In this document: positions 1-11,600 of the stretch, one piece after another
Layout: the number at the start of each line of letters is the position of its first letter
Position numbering within the stretch: the stretch's first letter is position 1
Assembly: GCF_949628265.1 (NCBI RefSeq)
Contig: NC_088787.1
Span: 17,350,501-17,414,500, forward strand
Reading direction: 5' to 3'
Source of the DNA: Cloeon dipterum
Taxonomy: Eukaryota > Arthropoda > Insecta > Ephemeroptera > Baetidae
DNA length: 64,000 bases
Program-made: the position numbers and the translations under genes
The notes under the pieces: model-generated
Seen by the model: only the letters and a program-made list of their open reading frames with translations
Databases searched by the model: none
What the model was told of the DNA's origin: nothing

Positions 1-93
1 TTCCGTGTAGTCTTAAATCGTTCCTATGCCCACCACATTATTTTGTTTTTGTTACTTTTTCGTTGCTTTTGCTGACTGTTGTCATGATGCCAG

Positions 94-1186
94 GGTGGAG
101 TCAAGGGTGCTGCATGGTCTGATGTTCCAAAGCAGTCTTCAAATACTCTGGGCAACCTGACGCCGGCAGATAGGCATGGATCAGTGCAGGTGAGTCCCAC
201 TCCGAATGCCGGTTGCGTGCATGGTAGTGGAGTCTATCTCCTTCTCGCTCTCCTACTCTGTTCCCACGAACTACGAGAGGGTTGGTCAAGCCGACGCGCA
301 GGACTTTGCCCACGCCGTGGCAAGCATTGTTACTGATCTCTCTGTTGTTATTGCAGGTTGTCAGTTCCACGAACGGAGAGCTGGCAAACGACGACCCCAC
401 GGCCGGTCACTCCAACACTCCGATTACTGCACAAGCCGAGGTGGAAATCGTAGACGAAACGAAGTATGTATCACTCATATTTATTTTAAGGTTCAATTCA
501 TCAACTCAATCTCTAGCAAACATACAAATCGTTTCAAAAGTAAATGTTTTCAACTAAAATTTAATTTCTTGCAATGAGCGGTAGATCCAAAAATCTAGAA
601 AGACAGTTCAAAATTGTAGCCGTCTCTGTAAAAATCGGTTTGAACGTATAATTTTCTTTAATTTTAGAAATGATAATTATGCCAATGGTACAGTTTTTCT
701 GTTGTGAATTATATTTATGATCTTTTTTGATCCTCAAATTTTAATTTCGTATCTCTTAAAGACAAAATCTCTTTCTATTCTTAGGTTGTTATTTCAATGC
801 CAGCCTCTTGGACATAAAAACATTTTTCTAAGTTGTCGAAACTGCTTTATTTTATACGTGCCTTACAGAAACTGGGCAATTTACCAATTTCTTTTGCATT
901 GATTTGATTTTATGAAAACGATTTCCATCTATTTATGCCAATCAGTGTTACATTTATAATGCATGATGTATTGCAATATTAAAACTGATTTGCATCATCC
1001 TCCCACGCGCTAAAACGAATGAGGTGCTTTTATTTCCTTGACAAACTAAGCCCAGCTTATTGCATGTAACAATTAAAAATGCGTAGTTTGGCTATTGCCA
1101 TGCTGACTACTGAGGGGTTCAGTTTGTGTTACAGATGCTGCTGCTTCTTTAAACGAAAGAAGAAGAAGTCTGGGCGTGCGAAGTGA
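94..1186 (+). CDS. gish: Casein kinase I gamma (gilgamesh-type), C-terminal exons
   Basis: Three spliced exons are visible: 94-189, 357-463 and 1135-1186, joined by GT-AG introns in consistent phase (0, then 2), giving the last 84 residues. The middle exon encodes [17 protein letters not shown] and ...VEIVDETK. The last encodes [16 protein letters not shown] and a TGA stop. The triple cysteine followed by a polybasic run is the palmitoylated membrane-anchoring tail of metazoan CK1 gamma kinases (Drosophila gilgamesh, vertebrate CSNK1G1-3). These are plasma-membrane Ser/Thr kinases acting in Wnt/LRP6 and other signalling. The kinase domain lies upstream of the window, so the gene is partial here. 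Family assignment is from recalled conservation of this tail; I am confident of CK1 gamma and less so of one-to-one orthology with gish. Confidence 0.9.
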
Positions 1187-1912
1187 CTAGCTGCCGTCGT
1201 GCAGTGCAGTCCGGAGCGAGAAGCGGTGACCCTGTTGCGCGCCACCTCTCAGTCCAACTCGCGAGATTCGATGCTCAGTCCAAGTGGGGAGTTTTTGGCG
1301 GCGGCGGCCGCGGCTGTCGCCTCGTCTCAGCATCCCCGAGCAGCGGCCAGCCGTCAAGTCCCTCCACTTGCTTAGTCATCAAGGAAACATAAAATGCACC
1401 ACCTGCAATTAATTCCCCTTAAACTTGCAAATCACACATACACGAACACGCTCTCACTGAAGAAACACACACACACAAACACATACACACACACAACTTA
1501 CGAATCACACGCGTAAACACATAAAACACGAAAGCCATCTGTAGTTTTTATGATAATTTGCTCTTCCTGATATTCTTTTCCTCTGGTTTCGTTAAATTTA
1601 ATGAACGCCGTTTTTATCCTGCGAAATGTTGATGAAATCTGGCTTTTTGTGAGGCACTCTACTGTAGCGATTAGGGGCGAGTCAGCCGAGCTGGTTGATG
1701 GAAAAAGCTCGCTCACCCCTGCTGTTTCTCTCTTTTTTGTAAGAGGAAGTAATGACACACCCCAGTCCCTTCCCCCAATGATGGAAAATGATGAAAATGA
1801 TGTTCCATGAAACATACTTTTTATTTATAATCGATCACTGTAAATAATAATGCCGGAAATGCTAAAATGAGAAATAAAACTGGAAACTTGTAACAACTTT
1901 TAATTTAATAAA
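1187..1912 (+). other. Probable 3' UTR of CK1 gamma, with CA repeat
   Basis: Non-coding sequence after the kinase stop codon. It holds a CA-rich microsatellite at about 1465-1496 and two AATAAA poly(A) signals, at 1873-1878 and 1907-1912, either of which could end the transcript. The two open frames in 1500-1815 show no splice logic or recognisable protein similarity. Confidence 0.5.
1465..1496. repeat. (CA)n microsatellite
   Basis: About 32 bp of nearly pure CA dinucleotides interrupted by short AA and AT steps, inside the presumed 3' UTR of the CK1 gamma gene. Confidence 0.85.
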
Positions 1913-3081
1913 TATAGTTCTTATGGCTGTACAAGTTGAGTTTATAATTGCATCTACAACCACGATGTGTACATTTTGCTGTTGCGACTGAGTTTGATTA
2001 ACTTGATTTGTGCTGACAGAGTTGTAATAGTAACAATCTCTGAAAATTGCAATGTGGCATCAAAAATCTATTCAGATGCTTTCTTCTCATTGACAATGGT
2101 TGCTGCCAAAAACTAATCCGTAACCAAATTCAGTGAGTGATGTCAACTATTTCAAACTGATGCGCACAGATTGATTTTTATTTTACAATTTTGATAACAA
2201 TAAACTGGCTGTTGACGATTCATCGTCAACCATGTTATATTAAAGCTTTTTTTCGTTTTGAGGATGAATTCCTTGATGCATGTTTCTTAGCCTGTAAGTG
2301 TCAATTAAAATCTGGTCACTTTCAACTATGACACTGGGAAATGGGATTAGTTAATCGTTTATTTTATATTTCAAACTGTTTAATGAAAGAAACAAGAATT
2401 ACTTGACTTGCCTATGGAAGCAACGAAATTATTTGGGATGTCATACTGCCTGAGTCAAGGTGGAAAGGTATTATAACTCCTGAGTTATGCCATTTCTAGG
2501 AGAAAAAAACGCACATAACTGGAAAAATAATGAGATTTTTGTCTTTTTTAATTATAATATTTATCACAATAAATACTACGATATATACCAGATTTGGGTG
2601 TGAGAGAGAGAGATAGCACAGAGGCAACACTCTTCATTGTGCGACATGTAGATTCAGTCAGCGAAGGGTGAGACTCTGATGTGAGACTGAAAAAGCTGTG
2701 GCAATCCGGAGGAAGGGCGTATGAGTGCTCCGTCCTATCAGCGACAGACTGAAAAGGAAGAACTATTAATTTGAATCTAAAATATCGAGTGTTTAGTTCA
2801 TAATTCATAACCAATCTGCATATATTATGGTCTAAAAATGATACGGTCTTGCCTTCATTGAGCTGCCATATTTAAATAAATGCTGGATTTGTTTGGATAG
2901 TGAGAGTTCAAAATTGCGCTTTTTAAACTTTTAATTTGAGTTTAAACACTTTTACAAATTCCTGCTTCAATTAGAAATATAAACTTAAGCGAAAAGAATT
3001 CTTTTTATTTTTTACAGAGTAGTTAACACGTTTTTATAGATTAGGTATGATCGTCGTAGCTTCTAAAAATGCACGCGACTT
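1913..3081. other. Intergenic, no gene seen
   Basis: AT-rich sequence with a short GA run near 2604. I see no open frame with credible splice sites or protein similarity. It probably holds the end of the CK1 gamma transcript and the 3' UTR of the minus-strand gene that stops at 3082. Confidence 0.4.
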
Positions 3082-3956
3082 TCACTGCAAGTTAGCCTTT
3101 TGAAATTGCTTGGTGTAGGTTTGACTGAGATAGAGTGTATTATTTTCCTTGAGGGTCAACAGAATTTTCTTATTCTTCCGTTGACGTTTCACTTTTGGCT
3201 CTCGCTTGAGGACACGATTTGTTCTCAAACTATAATTCTTTTGAGGTGCGCCACTGACGGCGATGCGAGCTGACCGGCGTGAAGGAGCAGGAGTGAGGAA
3301 GTTTGGAGCACTATATAGCTAGAGATTATAATGTGTTTGATAAAAAAAATACAAATTTTTACCTGTCGGGGACATTGTCCTCAACTTTTATTTCATCCTC
3401 AATCATCGGCTCTTTATTTTCACGCTCTTTGCTATGGAGAATACAGAATAATAAACTGTCAGTAGGAAATCAACTTATTTGAGCATTAGGTAAAATCAAA
3501 CCTGCTAACTAATAAGGGAGCAGATGGTGGCTCAATTATGAGGCAATCACTGTCGTCTTCATTTCCATTATTGGTTGTTAGTGCTGCTTGCTGTATTCCT
3601 GTTGATATGATATGGGACTCTCTAAAAATTTTAAAATTTGATAATTTCTAATGCCATAAAAATAATTATAGGTTTTGCTATTAAGAGTAAGTTTCTGCTG
3701 ATTCATTATATTTATTTATAAAACCTCAATAAATATGTGAGGTTTCTATGTTTCAATTAAATATTGGGCTCCATAACAGGAGAGCACTCTTTTTATTTAA
3801 TAGTTTGTAAATATGAAAATAAAAATTTAGGAAACACTAAAATGGAAAAATAATAGCACACCTTACGCGGGGGAAGAATCTCCCTGTCAACGCATGATTG
3901 AATTCACACTGGTCACAGTCAAATGTGTTATACATATTATCATCCTTGGTTTCCAT
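3082..3956 (-). CDS. Unrecognised basic nuclear-type protein, multi-exon
   Basis: A minus-strand spliced model: exon 3867-3956 (ATG at 3956), 3502-3617 or 3621, 3363-3431 and 3082-3310 (TGA). Donors and acceptors are GT-AG and the last three exons agree in phase. The first junction needs the third AG of an AGAGAG acceptor (exon start 3617) to stay in frame. The product is about 167 aa: an N-terminal Cys-pair stretch (CDQCEFNHALTGRFFPR), an acidic middle (NGNEDDSDCLIIEPP, EDEIKVEDNV), and a highly basic C-terminus with RRSARIAVSG and KREPKVKRQRKNKK. The layout suggests a nuclear or chromatin protein. A faint resemblance to shugoshin C-terminal basic motifs is too weak to name it. More 5' exons may exist (see 4463-4560). 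Confidence 0.5.
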
Positions 3957-4462
3957 GACTGGAAGGAAAAAGGCAAATATAAAATTAATTTTAAATTATT
4001 TTCAGACGAAATATATATTATTTTAAGAATATATCATTGCAAGACTGGATTTTAAACAATTTAGTTCTAAGGGGAAAATATTTAAACTTGTATGCGTATT
4101 TAGATATTGGAATTTTCCTATAATAGCTCGAACTTTTTAAAGTCAACTTTGGTTGAAGATAAAGGAATATTAGTTGGCTCCATGTAACCTGGTAGGTCAT
4201 TAAATAAAAGTTCATGTTATCTATAAGTGTAAGTAAATCGTAAACTCTGAATGTAAAAATTGAGTTCTAACTTTAACCTTATCAAATTGCTAGCGACCTA
4301 ATCAAATATAGAGAACATCGATTTTTTAAAAAAAAATTTAATTGAAGAGAAAATATTCTTTAATTTATTTATGTTCATTCTATCGGATACCAATTGTACT
4401 TTTTGAAGAATTGGTTAGCCCATTTTATCAATTTTGAAGTCTCAAACATATATTTAAATACC

Positions 4463-4560
4463 TTTTCTGCGAATTCTAGAGCGGACTGTAACCTTTGAAT
4501 AGAACTCTCGCTGTTGCTGGAAGTAATACACTGAATTCTCAGAGAAGAAATTCGATGGCC
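4463..4560 (-). other. Possible additional 5' exon of the unknown gene
   Basis: The minus strand has an acceptor-like AATTCAG, an open stretch of about 70 nt in two frames, and a donor reading AAAAG then GTATTT. One frame would join in phase to the acceptor just upstream of the ATG at 3956. No protein similarity is seen. Confidence 0.2.
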
Positions 4561-5657
4561 AATTCACTACAAGTCATGCCACAAAGAGTTATTCCGTCAC
4601 CCTATATGCCTTGTTTTGTTGGACATTCTATTTCATTTTCGTGAAGAATCTGGGAAATTTTTAGTGGGACGTGAATGATCGCACGCAATTTAAATTTTAT
4701 GAATAGCCCAAATTTGTTGAATATACAGAAAGCTTTTTATTTAAGTTTAAACATTGAAATTATATCTATATATTTCTATATATTATATGATGTTCTCAAG
4801 GCGCATGAAAGATGACTAAACCAACTATAATAAAATAAAATTTATTTTTCCTTCATGATAGCTTTTTATTTTTCCTATTTTGCTCATGAATGGCATACAT
4901 ATAAAAGACACGAGGGTGAATCTTAATTTTATTTACAAATGCATAATAACTTGTGAGGTTATAATAATTCAATATCAGAGGATTTGCTGCTGTCACAGTG
5001 AAAGGGTAATATTATTTTTTTCCAAGATGGAAATCATATGTTTTGGAAGGTGAGGATATAGTGTGTGCCTGCACAATGTGGCGTCCATAAATCAGGCAAA
5101 ATGGTTAAAATCAAATACAGCTAACATTAAGATTGAATAATTACTGTTTTCGTGTATTGAATTTAACTGAAAAAAATTAATGGGGCTTACAATGCTGTGA
5201 ATGTTTTAATTTATTTGAACCAGAGCATATTCAAGTATACTCATATATTGTCAGTAAAAAGGAGCACGGTTAAACACACGCCACAGGAGAGGTTAATATT
5301 AAAGTTTCGAAATGCGTTCTCTTGTCTTAAGCTATTTTGAAGAAGATGAAGTTGTTAAAAACCAGATCAGCAAAAAGTGGAGAGTTTGTATTATAATTAT
5401 GAAATGCAACTGAAATTCTGTACGGGTTGTGTAACAATTCAAAAATCGAAATTCTCTGTTAATCACAATAGTCTTTTGGAAACTAAACGCGAGTCGATTA
5501 TTCGTTTGAAGCACCAATGTTAGAGATCAGTTTGTCCCTTGGCCGGCTTGCTGGGACCAATTGTGCCGATGGCCATCTTGTTCAAAGGCACACTGATTTT
5601 CGACCTTGGAGGCACGGGCGGAGGAATGGACGACCTCGTCTTCGAGGTCGCCTGCTG
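4561..5657. other. Intergenic, no gene seen
   Basis: AT-rich sequence with no supported coding exon. The part next to 5658 is expected to carry the 3' UTR of the minus-strand anoctamin gene. Confidence 0.4.
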
Positions 5658-8600
5658 TCATGTGACTGGCTTGTCAGCTTTTTCATTAGACTTGGGTTTC
5701 GAGGGACCTGCCTCCTCGAGCTCTGAGTGCACCACCACCGAGATCGGGGTGGCGAGGGTGTCGTCGTGGCTGCTGTGGCCGCCGAGGTCCGAGGTCAGGT
5801 CCAGGGCCATTCTGCCGTTTGGGATTGTCCCCTCGTCGTCGTCAGTCTCGCCTTTGAATGCGGCCACCTGGCAATGTGGCAAATTATTATTGATCATCTG
5901 GTAAACAAAAAATTAAAAATTGTCTTTGCAAGTAATTTTAAGGTCAAAATTATTGGAAAATACCCCTTACATAAATTTCCAAGATGGATTTTTCAAGTTT
6001 AAATCGTAAAAATAGTCCATTTTGGAAAATACGAAGAAAATTAATACAAAGTGAAACATTAGAAATCAATGAAATTTCAAACGAAGCTTAAAATTAAAAA
6101 AAAACGAGAACGATCGCTGCGATTCCATCTTGATAAGAAACACTTCGCTTGAAATTAATTTTTTTATTATTTAGGGGTAATGTACTTTGTTCGAAATGGG
6201 CCTGTGATCTGGAATTAGTCCGTATGAATCGGAAATTGTCTCGAACGGTTGGAAATTATCCGAAACCATATGGCATTTGTCCCAAGAACTAGCTGGAAAG
6301 TATTAAAGGTTTTGCTTGAGACCTATTTATTTCCTCATATCAGGAAATCCGTTTCTGTAAAAAGAACAAAGTCATCAAATAAGTTGTATCATTATCAAAA
6401 TATTATGCAAAACATAAAGTACAAGGCTTTTCAATCAGCAGCCGCAGTCAGTTCAAAATATGAGCCAATCAGGAACGTGGAGCTGGTCGCAACTTTGTTG
6501 TCTTTTGTACTTCTTTAGACTGATCATAGAGAGTTTTATCTCGCAGGACTGAATGTCCGTTCAAGAAAATTTCTAATTAAAACGTATCCCCTTCATTAAG
6601 TTTTTTTGTAAATCGCGTGATGAACTAGTCCTGACTGAATAAGATAAGAGCGACCCTTGTCATTCTAGATATCCCTTTGCCATACTGAGAGCTATTTAGA
6701 TTTGGTGCACAAGTCACGCCATTGGTTTTCATTGACTCTAAAAACTTATATGGTGATTTCCAAATAATATAAATATCATGCTTTAAAATTTTGTATTAAT
6801 CATACCTATGAAAAACCAGCAGTTTGGGTGTGGAACCTTTCAAATTTTTAGACAATTTTCTTTACGCACAAAATTCATTTTCGGACAAAATTCATTTTCT
6901 TTTTTCGGATATAAATCCTTTCGGATAAAGTGCAATCATGCGGACAATTTCCGGATCACCCATTTTGGAAAAAATTTTTCAGACAAAGTACGCGCTCGCT
7001 TTTTTTCCTGAATAAAAAACATTTCAAAGCATATGCATAGCTCTTAAAATTTACTTACTTTCAAGATGTTGTCAGACTCCTGCAAAGCCTGCTTTGCCAG
7101 GTAGCGTTCCCTTTTGATTTTCAGCTCGAGGCTCTCAGGAATGTCAGGTACAAGAATGTCTATTAATCGGCAGATGCCGAAAACTACATGCTGTAAAAAG
7201 TTTCTTTTCAACATTTTGTAGGTAGGGTATTTTTAGCGCTTGCCTCAAATATTATGACGAACGCGAATCTGACGGCGAGCAAACGCCAGAAGAAAGGAGT
7301 GTGATTGCCGAACTCGTCACGGAACCCACGATACCGGCACGGCTGCGAAAGTGTGCCGTTCGGGGAATGGGCCAACGTGAAGTTGATGTAACCTCGCAGT
7401 TCCCAATCGTATTCGTATTGGTACATCAGTTTTGGCAAGAACTCTGACGTAAAAGCGATGAGAAACCCCTGAAAATATTAGATATAGTGATGGAGAAATC
7501 CCGTGCAAGGACTGAATTATCAAAAAGGGGTCAGATGTGCTTTTGAAAAACTTTTTTGGAAGGGGGCGAGCCGGGTCAAACTGAGCTAATATCTTTAAAA
7601 GACGTGAAGGACGAATTTAGGGTAAAAATGCAAAGGAGAAAAATGAGGAGAAGGAGGAGAAAGGTTGCTGTTGCTGGAAAAGAATTTTGGTCAGTAAAAA
7701 TAGATTTTAAGCCTGCAATAGTATTATTTTTTAAGAAGTGCAGCTTGAATAAAGGAGTAATAAAAAAGATAAATACAGGATTAGTTAAATTATAAAATGG
7801 TGGGATTTTAAAAATATAGTTGACCTTTTTCAAATCAAATCCTACTAGTAAGATTTTATTTTTGAATAAAAAAATTCATTCAATTTATTATTTATTATTA
7901 AGCAAAATGGAATAAAAGAAGACGTCATACATTGCTGATGACGGCGAGATGAGCAAGCATGTGGAGTATTTTGCACCAAATGCCTATGTTCTCTGCACGC
8001 TCAGCCACTGTTCTCCTCGTCTCGCAGACAAACTTTTGTGCATCTAATCGGATTTCAACCCAGTTGTTGAGCAATGCGAAGAGCGGGGCCAAAGGGAAAG
8101 CGGCCACAAATATCGTGATGAAGCCAAACTGGAGGACTGCGTGCATTTGATGAGTGGCTGAGATTTCTTTAAAAAAAATTAAACCTCACCCATTTCTAGG
8201 TATTCCTGGAAGAGACCTTCGTTGGTGATCAACTGGAAGTCTTCTTGCCAGCGACTTTTATGCTTTTTTGTGATCTTCACCTGGAATAGCATATATTTTT
8301 TGTCAATAAATCAAAACAAAATAAAAATTTTCAAACTTAAAAAACAAACAAAAACGATAAAATTAACAGCATATAGATTCAAAGCAGGTATTCATGTAAA
8401 AATTACTCCAAAAAACTATAAATAGCTATGCAACCTGCTCGACTCAATTGCCCGCCCGGTTGCCTATCGCGTAAATCCGCAGGGGCCATCATTAAACTAC
8501 AGTGCACGAATTTGGCTCGGGCCGGACGCGTGAATTACCCACCCTCTTGTTCATCCACCACGCCTTCAGCTTTGGCACGATGATCTCCTGGGCGTTGTTA

Positions 8601-11600
8601 ATGATCTGCTTGCCGATCATGATGACGGCCAACTGCTGCGCCAGCTCAATTAGACAGCCACCCGCACTGCACTGCGTTCGGGTGAGCGTGTGAAAGGGTT
8701 AACAATCATTGGACTGGAATTCGTTTCGTGACTCACGTCCTCGTTGCGAAGGCGCAGGATGTGCGAATAGTTTCCCGGGTAGCCGACGAAGCGACCTTTG
8801 AAGAAGGCGATGTAGAAAATGGAAGAGTAGAAGTTGACGAACTGGAATATGAACACCTTGAAGGTCAGGTTGTCGTCGAATTCGGTTTGTGTGCGATGCA
8901 TTTCTGCAAAAAATGTTCGTAAAATTTACTAACTGTATTCAGAGCCAAAATTTATGGAATTGCCTTTGGTTAAATTTAATTTATCGAATATTCCTGTGTA
9001 AACCAATGCGCTGTTTGTAACCAATTTTGCAATAATTATTCTTTTTATTAAAACCGACTAAAATTGTCATTCTGTTTTCTTTTTTACTACATACTGGCCA
9101 TTTTTATTTCTGTTTGTCTTCAAATTTAATGGCTTTAAATCAGCACGTGTGCAGCTAATAAGAAAAATTCGGACAGCGGTCGTTGAAAATATCTGCATCT
9201 TATGATTTAAGCCAATGTTTCAAATGAATTTGGATCTGTTAAAATTGTTCATACCCCAAGTAGTGAGACGATAGGCAAGTTTTTCATAGACGCGGCTCAT
9301 GGCCATGATGAGGATCAAGTTGACCACTGCGCCGGTCACGTTGGCGATGGCTTGTGCTTGCGAGCGGAATGTGGCGTTTTGAAAGAGTGGAATCGACACG
9401 AGCACCCGGTAGATAATGACGGCCAAGATGAAAATTATCACAAGGCTCATCTAGTCGTTTGCATAAATTTAAATACCTTTTGCGCACGACAGTTTAAAGC
9501 ACACGTACCATTAAGAAAATTATTCCAATGCCGGCGGCGATTCGTTTTGTGCGTAGCGAGCTGGGAAACGAGGGCTCGCGGATGCCGGTGACGGGGTTCT
9601 TCTCCAGAAAGGGTGCACGAGCTGCGAACTCCGGTCTGGGCCTCTCCTCTTCCTCTTTGAAGCCCATGCAGTCCCAGTGGTGCGACAAACTGGCAGACTT
9701 CCGCTTCCAGTACTCCAGGAAAGTGACAGCTGAAATGCGAATGAGCACGATTATGTGCCTCGTGAAGCGTGAAATGCGGAAATGTAGCTTCTTAGACTTC
9801 GGTCGATTAATTATATTAAATTTCCTAGAACGCACTAAACAGCAAAGCCAAAATTTAATTATAATATGCATGGTTATGAAAAATACAGTTGGTTTGTGGC
9901 ATGAAAAACATGAATTATTGAGCACGAGTTTTAAAATTTAAACTATTTTATTTTAAAATAAATAATGCCTGCCAGGTTAATTAAAATTATTAAAATTATT
10001 TACCCCAAAAAGAGACAAAAACTGCGTAAAAAACGGTGCCCGGGTGGTCGAATAGGTAAGCGAGGCGTGCGTAGCCGCAGACGTCACTCAGGTCCCAGAA
10101 TTTGCAACCGATGTTCTCGTCACACAGCGGACACATGCTGAACTGGCCCTGGCTGTCGCACACCTCGATCGCAGGCTGGCTCTTGTGAATGGTGAACACG
10201 CCGTACATGAACACCAGTAGACCGACGATCGCCGCCGGTAATAGCCAACCCGTGTAGAAGCCTGTCAAACACAAGTCAGACATGAAACTTTTCCGGATAC
10301 TGAAATAAACCTAGTTCTTTTAAGATGTAAAGGCTTAGAAAATATGTATTTTTTAATAATTTAGAAATTAGATTTATTTTGTTGTTGCGTGGCGGATGTT
10401 TCAAATTGATTTTTTGTTGCAAAGCTGACATCGATTTCTACGAATCAAATTAAAAAATTCATTTTGTTTTTGCAATTGTTGCATGAACGTAAAAAAGCTC
10501 TTTCGACACAGATGTCGCGGGTGGAGAACAAAACGAGTTCGATATTTTCTTACCCAGCCAGGCGAAGTAGATGGCAATCTTCTCTCCGAAATACTCGCGG
10601 ATATGATCCAACGGCTGATATTTGTACCACTTGCCCCAGCGAGCCCAATACTCGTAGAGCACCTGGCGAGCATTCAACTTGGATGTGTCTTTCAAGTCGG
10701 AACGGTTCTTAATCTCATAAGGTCCCTGAAAAGAATTTGTCGGTAGTAAAAATTTAGAGCCTTTTACTTTCTTTCCATAAAATCGAAAATTGCCTCTTTC
10801 CTGTCGTTACAAAATTTATGTCCTCCGACATTGCAGCAGAATTTTACAAGCGTAGGCTGGAAACTGGAAACCATTAAGCTCACGTGTCAAAAGAACTGTA
10901 TGGGAGTATTTTTTGCGACCAAAGTGGAATTTAATTAGTGGCTGGCATTTATCACGGAGGGTCTCTCGTCGGCGCAAAGGTGTAATTGTAAAAACACAAC
11001 GTGGAGGTGGTGGAAAAAAGGAGACGTGAAAACCGCATCTAAAATTCCGTCCAGCAGCCGCAAGGTTGTGTCGAAGATCGATATTTTCATTTACTTCACC
11101 CCCTTCCCTCCCTACGAACAGTTAGTTTAATTCAAGTGTATGGGGGTAGACAGAGCCGAGAGCGACTAACTCTTTTCGAACGAAAGCACGACGACTTTTG
11201 TTCTCCAATTACACGTGTCTAATGTCGGAGGCAATTTAATTTAACGACCCTCCCTCGATCGATTTGCAGTTTAAAATACGTACGTCGTGTAAAGGGAATG
11301 CGGCTGAAAAGACACCTTCTTCGACGAGCCGGTCGACGCCGACTTCGCCCTTTTTCTTCTTGCCGAACACGGCGGTGCTGAGGATTTCGTAGAGGATGCG
11401 ACTGCGTTGCACGTTGGTGAAGTATGTGGCGCGGTTGTCGTGGCCCAGGAATCTGATTACGTGTGCAGAGGAATTTCATTAAACGCTTTGTAACATGAGT
11501 TATCACCAGTCCCTGCCTGCCGCGAGTGCTTTTGTTTGGAAAAACAATTTTTTTTTCAGTTAAGCTATACAAAGCTAAGCATAAAAACTTCGCAGTGACG

